The position numbers and the translations under genes were made by a program. From Candidatus Nitrohelix vancouverensis (GTDB taxonomy: Bacteria; Nitrospinota; Nitrospinia; Nitrospinales; VA-1), in the NCBI GenBank assembly GCA_015698305.1, contig CP048620.1:2998001-3062000 (forward strand): DNA of 64,000 nt, in the 5' to 3' direction. Positions 52,437 through 61,266 of the stretch are shown one piece after another. A model generated the notes under the pieces. It had not been told where the DNA came from and searched no databases. It saw only the letters and a list, made by a program, of their open reading frames with translations. How positions within the stretch are numbered: the first letter of the stretch is position 1; each line of letters begins with the position of its first letter.

Positions 52437-54181
52437 AAATCGTCGTCGCCAATTCAGTCGGAGTCGATAGCAACGGCTTTCACATGGTGCACGTGCCCTC
52501 GCGCTGGTCGCTGGGCGTGAAGAACTTCACCAATTGCGGCTACTATCCCTGGCAATTGGCTTACACCTCCTCCCTACTGAAACGCGAGACCGATCATGAA
52601 GTCAAATTCATGGACGGCGCGCTGAACGGCTGGGATTTCGACGCCTACTTCAAGCAACTCGAAGCGCTGCAACCGGACTGGTTGATCATGGAAAGCTCCA
52701 CCCGCACCCTGCGCGAAGACCTGCGCCTGGCCAAAGCGGCGAAGGATGCCTTTGGAACGCGCCTGATCTTCACCGGACAACACCCGATGGCCGACCCGAA
52801 AACCGTACTGCAAACCGCCGATTATGTATTGATCGGCGAATACGAATTCGCCGCGCTTGATTTGATTCAAGGGAAAAGCCCCGCAAGCATTCCCGGCGTT
52901 TATCCCAATGACCGGGGAGAATTGATCGACATCAACCGCCTGCCCTTCCCTGAAGACGACGACGTGCGACGCATCGATTATCACGAGCCTAACTGTCGCT
53001 ACCGTCAGGTGCAAATGTACGCCTCACGTGGATGCCCGCGCCGTTGCAATTTCTGCGCGGCGGCGACCCTGTATTACGACGAACTCAACTGGCGCCCTCG
53101 ACAAGTCGACAACGTTGTCGATGAAATCCGCAACCTGAAGGAAAAATATCCCGAAATGGAAGGCGTCTTCTTCGACGAAGAAGTCCACAATATCAAAAAA
53201 TCCTTCAACATCGCCCTGGCGCGCGGAATTCGCGAGGCGGGTCTGGACAATTTACATTATGAAGCGATGTGCGAATACGCCTCGCTGGATGAAGAAGCTC
53301 TGGAGGAGATGCGCGCCGCCGGATATTACAAGGTAAGGATCGGGGTTGAAACGGGGAGCGATCAGGTCGCCGAGAAAATGACTCTCGGGAAAAAACACGA
53401 TCTGAACAAGCTCAAAACCATTCTGAATTTTTGCAAAGAAATCGACATGACTGTGTATGGAACCTTCAGCATCGGCGGACTCGGTTCCAGTAACGATGAA
53501 GACAAGAAAACCGTCGACCTGATTTACGATCTGGCTTCACGAGGTCTCTTGCAGGAAGTGCAGGTCTCGATCAACACGCCGCAACCGGGAACCGACTTCT
53601 ACAATTCCTGCGTTGAAAACGGAGAACTCACTTCAGATCTGGAGTGGGAAGAATTTGACGGCGGCAGACATGTCGCTGTGACCTATCCCGGCTATTCGTC
53701 TACGGCTATCATGGAGAACCGCGGCAAAGCGCTTGCCGCATTCGATCAAGGAAAAGCGGAATTCAATTCGAAAGCGTTTTTACGAACCGCGCAGAAAAGT
53801 TTTGAGGGAATTCCAGAGGACGCGCGCGTTCTTGTTCTGCGAAGCGCCCGCCCCTGGTTTGTGTCTCTGGCGCTCGAAGCGCTGGTCGCTTTTCGCAACG
53901 TCGCGCCAGATTTACTCGCTCAGGATGAAATACTCGAGCATTTCAAAAAACAAAAGGGGCTGGGCCAGCTGTACTCCTATGGCGCCGGTTTCTTCTCGCC
54001 CGAATGCTTTTCAGAGGAATTGCAAACCATCCTCTGCGAACGCCACTACGATATTTTGATGATTCCCGCCGCCAACAACCATCTTGCGGGATACAAAAAT
54101 GTATTCGACGTCGCCAAACAACTCAAAGCCAAATCCATCGTCGCCGTCTTCCCCGAAGGCGATATCAAAACCCTGCTGTAA
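52433..54181 (+). CDS. B12-binding-type radical SAM protein, paralogue of the first
   Basis: 582 residues, close paralogue of the protein at 50107: shared NSVGVDSNGFHMVH, YYPWQLAYTSSLLKR, EDDDVRRIDY, INTPQPGTDFYN. Cys201, Cys205 and Cys208 (RGCPRRCNFC) bind the cluster. The C-terminal domain (about 455-580) begins DARVLVLRSARPWFVSLALEAL and ends AVFPEGDIKTLL, parallel to the other two proteins. The pair probably acts in sequence or as a heterodimer. Translation is coupled to the membrane protein by an ATGA overlap. Last gene of the unit, convergent with the FG-GAP lipoprotein gene. Confidence 0.85.
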   Translation: MKIVVANSVGVDSNGFHMVHVPSRWSLGVKNFTNCGYYPWQLAYTSSLLKRETDHEVKFMDGALNGWDFDAYFKQLEALQPDWLIMESSTRTLREDLRLAKAAKDAFGTRLIFTGQHPMADPKTVLQTADYVLIGEYEFAALDLIQGKSPASIPGVYPNDRGELIDINRLPFPEDDDVRRIDYHEPNCRYRQVQMYASRGCPRRCNFCAAATLYYDELNWRPRQVDNVVDEIRNLKEKYPEMEGVFFDEEVHNIKKSFNIALARGIREAGLDNLHYEAMCEYASLDEEALEEMRAAGYYKVRIGVETGSDQVAEKMTLGKKHDLNKLKTILNFCKEIDMTVYGTFSIGGLGSSNDEDKKTVDLIYDLASRGLLQEVQVSINTPQPGTDFYNSCVENGELTSDLEWEEFDGGRHVAVTYPGYSSTAIMENRGKALAAFDQGKAEFNSKAFLRTAQKSFEGIPEDARVLVLRSARPWFVSLALEALVAFRNVAPDLLAQDEILEHFKKQKGLGQLYSYGAGFFSPECFSEELQTILCERHYDILMIPAANNHLAGYKNVFDVAKQLKAKSIVAVFPEGDIKTLL

Positions 54182-54184
54182 CGC

Positions 54185-55351
54185 TCAGGCCGTCTTTTTT
54201 TCTTTATCAGGGTAATGCGGCTTGGGGTTGACCATATTCTTTTTCAACAGAATATCGATGATACGTTTATCCCGACAGGTCACGGCGATATCGATCAAAC
54301 CGTCCTTATTGAAATCTCCAACCACCATTCCCTGAGGATATTCGTCGACGCGATGGTAGATCGGAGGATATGTGAACGTTCCATCGCCATTTCCAACAGA
54401 GACGGTGATCGCATCATCGGTTGAATTGCTGACAGCGATGTCCGTCAAACCATCCCCGGTAAAATCAGCCGCCGCGACAAATTTTGGAAACGTTCCCGAA
54501 GCAAAATCACGCAGAGCTTCAAACGACTTGTCGCCCTTGTTCAAAATCGCGGTCATCGCATGGAGAACGTTGCTCGACGTTACAAAGTCGACCAAGCCAT
54601 CGCCGTTGGCATCGATATTGACGATCGTCAAAGGTTGGCCGCCTCCCTTAAATAATTCAGACGGCTCGAAAGTTCCATCGTCTTTGCCCCAGAGAATCTG
54701 CACTCCGGTATTGCCAGAACCCGCCAGAGCCACCGCAACGTCTGTTTTCTTATCGTGATTATAATCGCCCGTAACCAGTCCGGTCGGCTGTCCCTTCACC
54801 GCAATTCCCACGGGATCCGTGAATTTTCCGTTGCCTTTGGCTAACATGACTTCCACTTTGTGATAGCGCATGGTAACGACCAGATCGTCCATACCATCGT
54901 GGTTGAAATCCGCCGCGGCCAGATTGATCGGAATCTTTCCCGGGTGCAGGAAAACGCCTGTGTCTCTAAAACTTCCCGATTTCGTATTGAGGAATATGCG
55001 CACCGTCTGGTCTGCGTAATTCAATACCGCAAGATCTAGAAAAGCGTCTGCGTTGAACAAACCCGCCGCAACGCAAATGGGGTCTTTCCCCGTGTTGAAT
55101 ACGATCTGGTCTTTGAATGTGCCGTCGCCAATCCCCTTATAATAGGAAAAGGTATGGTCGCCGCTATTGGTGGCGATCAAATCCAGATTGCCGTCCATAT
55201 CAAAATCTTCAGAAATAATGAAGGACGGTTCAAGCCCCGTTTCCATCGTGTGACCGATCAAAAACATGGGGGGCAGTTTTTTAGCCAGTTTCGGCGGTTT
55301 ACATGCGGCCAGAATCAGTACAAGCAACAGAAGAAAAAATACTTTTTTCAT
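54185..55351 (-). CDS. FG-GAP/VCBS-repeat lipoprotein
   Basis: 388 residues. Lipobox LILAAC gives a lipidated N-terminal Cys. Seven calcium-loop repeats, each with D-x-D-x-N/D-x-x-D style: DFDMDGNLDLIA, FNADAFLDLAV, DFNHDGMDDLVV, DYNHDKKTDVAV, DANGDGLVDFVT, DFTGDGLTDIAV, DFNKDGLIDIAV. This is an integrin-alpha-like seven-bladed propeller on the outer face or in the periplasm. Binding partner is unknown. Monocistronic. Confidence 0.9.
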   Translation of the reverse strand: MKKVFFLLLLVLILAACKPPKLAKKLPPMFLIGHTMETGLEPSFIISEDFDMDGNLDLIATNSGDHTFSYYKGIGDGTFKDQIVFNTGKDPICVAAGLFNADAFLDLAVLNYADQTVRIFLNTKSGSFRDTGVFLHPGKIPINLAAADFNHDGMDDLVVTMRYHKVEVMLAKGNGKFTDPVGIAVKGQPTGLVTGDYNHDKKTDVAVALAGSGNTGVQILWGKDDGTFEPSELFKGGGQPLTIVNIDANGDGLVDFVTSSNVLHAMTAILNKGDKSFEALRDFASGTFPKFVAAADFTGDGLTDIAVSNSTDDAITVSVGNGDGTFTYPPIYHRVDEYPQGMVVGDFNKDGLIDIAVTCRDKRIIDILLKKNMVNPKPHYPDKEKKTA

Positions 55352-55431
55352 TAATAGCCAACAACAGAAAGGGTGATTAATAATGTATCAAATGGGTTCC
55401 ATCCCCTAAACGATGGGAATAATTTAGCATA

Positions 55432-56985
55432 TCATAGCGCCCGGATTTGCACAATGCCCCCCGTTTCTTCAGTGGCTTGACGGTGAAAATGCTGAAGCAT
55501 GCCCTCGAAAATGTAGGTGTGAAACTTTGACAAGGTCGTCCAGTAAAGTTGTCCCCAAAAGGGTTTGGGAATGAAATGCGCGGTGAGAACAAGACGCGTC
55601 TCCATTTCGTTCAGCGGTTCCAACTGAAACTGGAGCCAGGACAGCCCCGGAGAAATCATCTCCGCCCGTAACAACAGCTCTCGATCCGGAGTCAGTTTTT
55701 CCACCCGCCAGAAGTCCACCGAATCGCCCAAACGCAACTGATTTTCATCTCGTCTGCCGCGTTGCAAACCCACCCCGCCGATGGATCGGTCGATCCATCC
55801 GCGAATTTCCCAAAGCAGATTGGCGTGCGCCCAACCGTGTTTTCCGCCAATGCGACACACCAACTCAAATACTTTGGACGCCGGCGCCGGGATGACTCTA
55901 TGATGCTGATCCGTCACAAAATTTGCCGATTCGAATTCGCAGAGCGGCAACAAATCGCTCATACGATCCGGGGGAACGTCTGTCCAGTGCGAGAACACGC
56001 GAAACTGCTGTTCCTTCTCCTGCGCCCAGACCACGGCGGTGTTGAAATCCAGCGGCGTGAACGGCAAAACCGTACGTATGTCCTGTTCATGGCAGACCAC
56101 ATCCGTCTTCAAACTGCTCAATAATAATGAAGTGATATTAATGGGGATCGCGGTGAAAATATGCAACCAGCAAGCGTACAAACGGCACAACCATTCAACA
56201 GGCAAGGGAACCCAGGACACATCGACAAATCGCACGCGCTTTCCCAGAATGCGCGCAAACTGTAAAATGAGATCTTTGTACAGTAACTTGTCCCGCCCGC
56301 CGATCTGATAGATACGCGAAGTCAAATCGGGAACCTCAAGAACGCCGACGAGATACTTGATCACATCGCGAATCGCAATCGGCTGGCACCAGGAATTGAA
56401 CTCTCGAATGAATGGAATCAATCGATGATTCACTACCAGCGACTTGAGTAATTCATAGGACGCGCTCCCCGTGCCCAGAATGATCGCCGCCCGCAATCGA
56501 ATCACGGTCATATTGCCTTTGGCAAGTATGTCGCCGACCTGCTTGCGGCTTTTCAGATGTTGCGACATCCCGCCGCTCAACTCGCCGAGACCGCCGAGAT
56601 AGATGATTTTTTTTACGCCGCTCTCCTTAGCAACTTCAACAAAATTCTGCGCGCTACGTTGATCGTTCCCGATAAAATCCTTTTTCTTACCGCGCATGCT
56701 GTGAATCAGGTAATAAGCGGCATCCACGCCTTCCATAGCCGGGCGCAAGGATTCACTATCCAGACAATCCGCATAGACATTTTCAATACGGGGATGATTC
56801 AGTATGGCGGGATTTCCGCGACTGCGGAACATGCAACGAACCCGGTAACCGCGAAAGATCAATTCAGGAATCAAACGATGCGCGACATAGCCGTTGGCCC
56901 CGGTCACCAGAATTCTTGCGCCTTCAGTTTCCGGTCGGGTGGGTAAATCATCGCAATAGTGATAATTGACTTTTTCCGGGTCCAT
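55432..56985 (-). CDS. NAD(P)-binding SDR protein with DUF2867 domain
   Basis: 517 residues. NmrA/YbjT-type Rossmann N-terminus: ARILVTGANGYVAHRLIPEL (Gly-rich), CMFRSRGNP, IYLGGLG; then a domain (about 350-500) in the DUF2867/SRPBCC style: WAHANLLWEIRGWIDR, GDSVDFWRVEKL, LSWLQFQLEPL, ETRLVLTAHFIP. The catalytic Tyr-Lys of classical SDRs is not seen, as in atypical SDRs. Such two-domain proteins are often called YbjT-like; function unknown. Monocistronic. Confidence 0.85.
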   Translation of the reverse strand: MDPEKVNYHYCDDLPTRPETEGARILVTGANGYVAHRLIPELIFRGYRVRCMFRSRGNPAILNHPRIENVYADCLDSESLRPAMEGVDAAYYLIHSMRGKKKDFIGNDQRSAQNFVEVAKESGVKKIIYLGGLGELSGGMSQHLKSRKQVGDILAKGNMTVIRLRAAIILGTGSASYELLKSLVVNHRLIPFIREFNSWCQPIAIRDVIKYLVGVLEVPDLTSRIYQIGGRDKLLYKDLILQFARILGKRVRFVDVSWVPLPVEWLCRLYACWLHIFTAIPINITSLLLSSLKTDVVCHEQDIRTVLPFTPLDFNTAVVWAQEKEQQFRVFSHWTDVPPDRMSDLLPLCEFESANFVTDQHHRVIPAPASKVFELVCRIGGKHGWAHANLLWEIRGWIDRSIGGVGLQRGRRDENQLRLGDSVDFWRVEKLTPDRELLLRAEMISPGLSWLQFQLEPLNEMETRLVLTAHFIPKPFWGQLYWTTLSKFHTYIFEGMLQHFHRQATEETGGIVQIRAL

Positions 56986-57176
56986 AAAAAAAATATGAAC
57001 CCTGTGGGCATGAATGGCAACCTAAAAAGCGCAGGATCGAATCCTTCAAAAAGAATCGCTCCCTTGTCCTCGCTCGCTGATAACAGTTCCGCACAGACGC
57101 CTGCGACAGATGCACCGTCCTGAGAAACAAAGTAACATTCACCCTTAATTTCCTAGCCATTTAGCCTGTTTTTTCA

Positions 57177-57203
57177 TAAGATACACATTCAAGCATCCGA
57201 TCA
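57177..57203 (+). promoter_or_regulatory. Weak sigma-28-like candidate before the diguanylate cyclase
   Basis: TAAGATAC (57177-57184), 11 bases, TCCGATCA (57196-57203). The spacing is canonical and the -10 keeps CCGAT, but the -35 matches only TAA. Tentative, based on the two better sites in the window. Confidence 0.25.
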
Positions 57204-57224
57204 CAAGAATTTGGCGCGAGGGAA

Positions 57225-58226
57225 ATGACGGTTTTAAAAGACTACATTTTAAAAAATGCCGAAGGCCTTATCCTGGCGCTGATTATGTTCTCAGCCACCT
57301 GGATTCACCTGTTTGTCCCCTTCAAAATTTCCATTCTCAATTTTTACTATCTTCCCATCATGATCACCGGGTACTTGCTCGGCAAACGCCTCGCTATTCT
57401 TTACGCATTCTTCACCGTTCTGTTGATCTGGATTTTCATACTCGCGAACAAATCCGCTTATCTGATTTTCAAAGATCAGTTCGAACTGAATATCGATCTG
57501 ACTCTGTGGGGCGGCTTCCTGATTCTGGCGGGATGGGCGGGCAGTCTTTCTGAAAACCTCAAGGATGAATTGAAACGAAGGATTGTTCTGCAAGAAGAAC
57601 TGGCTCAGGATCGGGAGCGTCTTCGAATACTCAACAAGGAATTGAATGAAGCGAACGTTAAACTCGAAAACAAAATCCTTGAGCGCAACAAAGAACTCGA
57701 AGAGTCCAACGAGGAATTAAAAAAACTCTCGCTCACCGACCCGCTCACAAAATTATTGAACCGAAGAAGTTGCGACGAAAGATTCCAATATGAAATGGCG
57801 CGATTCGACCGGGCAAAAATTCCATTCTGCGTCATTTTATGCGACCTCGATCATTTCAAGGAGATCAACGACAGCTTCGGTCACGACGCTGGCGACTATG
57901 TGCTGGCGGAATCGGCCCGCATTCTGAAGGAGAATGCGAGACGCACCGATATGATTTTTCGCTGGGGAGGCGAAGAGTTTCTCGCGCTCCTGACCGGAAC
58001 GGAAATGAAGGGCGCCCTCGCCGTCGCCGAAAAGTTCAGAGCCACCATTGAAGAAACTCAGTTTGAAAAAGACGACGCTAAAATAAAAGTCACGCTCAGT
58101 CTGGGGGTGAGCCTCTTTCAATCCGGTCAGTCCATGAGTGAATGCATCAAGGTTGCCGATCAAAATTTATACGCCGCCAAGCAGGCCGGGCGCAATCTCA
58201 TCGTTCCCGCACGGGCAGAACCCTGA
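57225..58226 (+). CDS. Membrane diguanylate cyclase (GGDEF)
   Basis: 333 residues. Four short membrane helices in about 8-105 form an unclassified sensor. A coiled coil (about 110-165) precedes a complete GGDEF domain: TDPLTKLLNRRS, DLDHFKEINDSFGH, active site RWGGEEFLALL. The inhibitory I-site is intact: Arg-Arg-Thr-Asp just before MIFRWGGEEF, so product feedback is expected. It makes cyclic-di-GMP. Its last 29 coding bases overlap the 3' end of the convergent transporter gene. Confidence 0.93.
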   Translation: MTVLKDYILKNAEGLILALIMFSATWIHLFVPFKISILNFYYLPIMITGYLLGKRLAILYAFFTVLLIWIFILANKSAYLIFKDQFELNIDLTLWGGFLILAGWAGSLSENLKDELKRRIVLQEELAQDRERLRILNKELNEANVKLENKILERNKELEESNEELKKLSLTDPLTKLLNRRSCDERFQYEMARFDRAKIPFCVILCDLDHFKEINDSFGHDAGDYVLAESARILKENARRTDMIFRWGGEEFLALLTGTEMKGALAVAEKFRATIEETQFEKDDAKIKVTLSLGVSLFQSGQSMSECIKVADQNLYAAKQAGRNLIVPARAEP

Positions 58227-59061
58227 TCTCATTCAAAGAGTTGGCATCATACAAACTGGCGGAAACAACTTCATTCTCCTCGTCGGCCTTTTTCGATTCC
58301 TGCGACGCGAACCAGTAGACCGCGCCCACCATGATGCCGCCGCCAACAAGGTTACCCGCCGTAACCAGAATCTGATTGTAAACAAAACCCATTATTGAAA
58401 CCTCCGGCCCATGCGGCAACATCAGCGCCAGACCCAACAGAGATTGATTGGCGATGCTATGCTCAAACCCGCTTCCAATGAAAGCGAACAGGCACCAGAA
58501 AATCATGACCAGTCGCGCAGTTTCGCTTTTCGTGCGAGCCGCAATCCAAACGGCGAGGCACACCAGCCAGTTGCACAACACGCCGCGAAGAAACGCTTCC
58601 TTAACGCCCAATCCCATCTTCCCCGCCGCAACGGTCGCCAGCAAATCCCGAGTCGAAGAACCCAAAACGCCGCTTTCCGCAACCAGCCAGGCCAGCAAGA
58701 GCGAGCCTGCCAGATTGCCGACGAAGCAGATCGCAAATAATTTCACGATAGTAACGTAACCCATTTGGCGACTCAGGCGCCCCACGGCAAACACCATATT
58801 GTTTCCCGTGAACAATTCAGCCCCGGCAAACACGACCAGACTGAGCGCCACGCCAAACGAAGCGCCCATCAATAATTTCAAGAAGGGCTGAAACGAAGAC
58901 TGCGCCACCGGCCCGCCGATTGAAAATATCAGCACGATGCCAAAACCAAGATATACGCCCGCCAAGGCCGACAATAGAAAATATCCCATTGGCGAGCGAT
59001 TCATGAAAACCACTTTGTTTTCAGCGGCGTTCGACATAGCTTGTATCTCTTCTGTATACAT
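58198..59061 (-). CDS. Formate/nitrite transporter (FNT family)
   Basis: About 287 residues from ATG 59061, set by GGAGGG upstream; the frame opens at 59088. Six helices, with FNT signatures GYFLLSALAGVYLGFGIV and FAGAELFTGNNMVFAVG and the pore-entry LCNWLVCLAVWIA. One base downstream of nirA, so the pair is a nitrite uptake-and-reduction unit (NirC-like role). The 3' end overlaps the diguanylate cyclase gene. Confidence 0.9.
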   Translation of the reverse strand: MYTEEIQAMSNAAENKVVFMNRSPMGYFLLSALAGVYLGFGIVLIFSIGGPVAQSSFQPFLKLLMGASFGVALSLVVFAGAELFTGNNMVFAVGRLSRQMGYVTIVKLFAICFVGNLAGSLLLAWLVAESGVLGSSTRDLLATVAAGKMGLGVKEAFLRGVLCNWLVCLAVWIAARTKSETARLVMIFWCLFAFIGSGFEHSIANQSLLGLALMLPHGPEVSIMGFVYNQILVTAGNLVGGGIMVGAVYWFASQESKKADEENEVVSASLYDANSLNEIRVLPVRER

Positions 59062-59062
59062 G

Positions 59063-60661
59063 TCATCCCTCCATCGCCAAAGGCGCATTCAGCGGTTTCT
59101 TCGCTATCGTATCCTTAACCAACGTTGCTCCCCGCGCCCGACTCTTCGCTCCACGTTTGCCCTTCTTCACCGGGTGCATCTTTTCGCGGGTGTGATAGGG
59201 AATGATATGAGCCAGCACCTCAGGAAGAATATCGCAGGGAACATTCTCCATCATTTTAACGGCCAGCTTCGGGTGCGGTCCCGCTCTACCACCCATGAAA
59301 ATATCGACAGCATCCACAACGACGCCGCCGACGCGCGCCTTCTTGCCGAGCAAGCCGACGTCCGCCACCAGGTGATTGCCGCAACCCGCCGGGCACCCGG
59401 ACCAGTGCATGGAAATGGGATCGCTCTTTCCCAGCTTGGCCTCCAGACGCTTCGCCGTTTGCAGAGCGCGGGACTTGGTTTCGATGGTCGCCATGTGGCA
59501 GTAATCGCTCCCCACGCAACTCACCAGATCGGAGGAAACGCCGGAAGGATAATAAAGAAATTCTTTCAACAACGGCTCTTCCAAAAAATCGCCCAGCTTC
59601 TTGTCTGAGATATTTGTCAGAATCAAGGACTGACCCGCCGTGAAACGAATTTCACCCGACCCGTATTTTTCCGAAAGATCCGCCAGCCCCTCCAGCTTCT
59701 CCGCCTGAATGCGACCGACCATGATCTTCAAGCCGACATAATTCATCGTGCTCTGTTTTTGCCGATAAATTCCAATATGCTCGGAACGTGCCAACTCGCG
59801 CTGATCGACCCCGGCGACGCTCAACTCGCGACCCAAGCGCAAAGTCAGGGCCTCGCGGAATTTTTCCTCGCCCCATTCCTCAATCAAGAACGCCAGTCGG
59901 TTCTGCGTACGGATTTCGCGCGAGCCGTGATCGCGGAACAGAGCGATGATTCCCAAACAAGTCTCCACCGCCTCTTCCGGCGTTACAAATACATTCAAAG
60001 GCGTCGCGATCCGGTATCCGCCCGACCCCAGTTTTCCGCCGACGATGATATTGAAACCCTGCGTCTCCGTCCCGTCCGGACTGACGGCTGGAATCAGCCC
60101 CAGATCCTGCGTCTCCGTGTGCAAACAATTTTCGGTGCATCCCGTGATCGCGATATTGAATTTCCTTGGCAGATTGCTGTACTCCGGATTTCCCAACAAA
60201 TGGTCGTTCAACGCCGACACGATCCATGAAGCGTCCATCGCTTCCTTGGGATTCAATCCGGCAACCGCGCAACCCATGATGTTGCGCACGTTGTCCATCC
60301 CGGTTTGCGCTGAAGTGAGACCCACCGCTTCAAGGATTTCGAAAACATGCGGCACGTTTTCAATTTCCAAATGTCGTATCTGCAATTGCTGACGCGTGGT
60401 GACGTCGATCTCTCCATTCCCGTAACACCGCGCAATCTGGGTCAGAGCCTTGATCTGATGAGAAAATGATTTTCCGTTCGGAATGCGAACACGAAGCATG
60501 AAGTAACCCGGCGTTGGTTTGCGCAGAAACAATCCATACCATTTCAAACGTTGAACATCCGCCTCGCTGATCGACTCCCAGCCCTTTTCCGCAAACGCTT
60601 TGATATCTTCTTTTATGAGCAATCCATCTTTCTCTGATTTTATTTTCTCAATCGCATTCAT
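59063..60661 (-). CDS. nirA: Ferredoxin-type nitrite reductase (NirA family)
   Basis: 532 residues. Two ferredoxin-like half domains and two sirohaem-Fe4S4 domains are recognisable. The cluster ligands are Cys382 and Cys388 (CVGSDYC) and Cys423 and Cys427 (GCPAGCGNH). Earlier come LRVRIPNGKSFSHQIKAL and NIAITGCTENCLH. This is the plant-type six-electron nitrite-to-ammonium reductase, most likely assimilatory; a sulfite reductase is less likely given the transporter next door. A short basic tail (KKGKRGAKSRARGA) is unusual. It leads the nirA-fnt unit. Confidence 0.92.
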   Translation of the reverse strand: MNAIEKIKSEKDGLLIKEDIKAFAEKGWESISEADVQRLKWYGLFLRKPTPGYFMLRVRIPNGKSFSHQIKALTQIARCYGNGEIDVTTRQQLQIRHLEIENVPHVFEILEAVGLTSAQTGMDNVRNIMGCAVAGLNPKEAMDASWIVSALNDHLLGNPEYSNLPRKFNIAITGCTENCLHTETQDLGLIPAVSPDGTETQGFNIIVGGKLGSGGYRIATPLNVFVTPEEAVETCLGIIALFRDHGSREIRTQNRLAFLIEEWGEEKFREALTLRLGRELSVAGVDQRELARSEHIGIYRQKQSTMNYVGLKIMVGRIQAEKLEGLADLSEKYGSGEIRFTAGQSLILTNISDKKLGDFLEEPLLKEFLYYPSGVSSDLVSCVGSDYCHMATIETKSRALQTAKRLEAKLGKSDPISMHWSGCPAGCGNHLVADVGLLGKKARVGGVVVDAVDIFMGGRAGPHPKLAVKMMENVPCDILPEVLAHIIPYHTREKMHPVKKGKRGAKSRARGATLVKDTIAKKPLNAPLAMEG

Positions 60662-60980
60662 GTGAAGTCATCCTCGTATTCAGTGGTGAGTCTGCAAGTA
60701 ATACAAACAGGGATTACAATTTCTGTGCCAGACGCGGAAAAGCCTTTAAACAGTGAGGAAGGGTGATATTGAGGGTGAACGGAGAGAGGAAAGGAACGCT
60801 TGCGGCGCCGCAAAAAATCGCAAAGTATCTGCCAGCGCTTAAAAAAAAGGCGCCGTACAGAGCAATGCCGTGACAACCGGGAATCCCATAAAAATATTTG
60901 AAAAATATAGATAAATCGTTAACATGAATGAAGAAATGGAAGGCGTTCTCTGCAAATGATTCAACGACCCGGATGAATAT
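60662..60980. other. Gap between nirA and the small membrane gene
   Basis: About 320 bases between divergent genes. A purine-rich stretch and the pair GCGGCGCCGC near 60812 are visible, but no promoter with good spacing, no ribosome-linked reading frame and no convincing operator were found. A short open frame on the minus strand at 60839-61096 overlaps the next gene and looks spurious. Confidence 0.3.
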
Positions 60981-61262
60981 ATGGAACCCACCACATTCTC
61001 ATCTTTCTTGAACAGTTCGGAATTTTCAATTCCCTTGGGGCAGGTCATTCTGTTCGTTGTGGTTTCTTCAATTTGTTTGATGTTGGGGAGACACAAACTG
61101 GGATTGCTGGTTTCTTTTTGTTTCGCATTTTACTGGGGCTTCGTTTTCAACCGGGAAACGCTTGTCGATATGCTGGGGCATTCCACCGGCCTGTACATCT
61201 ACGCCTTTTGCGGACTGGCCATGATCGGGCTGGCGCTCATCAGTTTCAGCCAGGAAAGGTGA
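60981..61262 (+). CDS. Small membrane protein, 93 residues
   Basis: Three membrane helices: IPLGQVILFVVVSSICLML, HKLGLLVSFCFAFYWGFVF and YIYAFCGLAMIGLALISF, with a polar start (MEPTTFSSFLNSS) and QER end. The middle GRHKLG and NRETLVDMLG segments are loops. Not a family I can name. The reading frame fills the gap between nirA and the DUF393 gene and ends five bases before the latter's 3' end. Confidence 0.65.
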   Translation: MEPTTFSSFLNSSEFSIPLGQVILFVVVSSICLMLGRHKLGLLVSFCFAFYWGFVFNRETLVDMLGHSTGLYIYAFCGLAMIGLALISFSQER

Positions 61263-61266
61263 TTCC

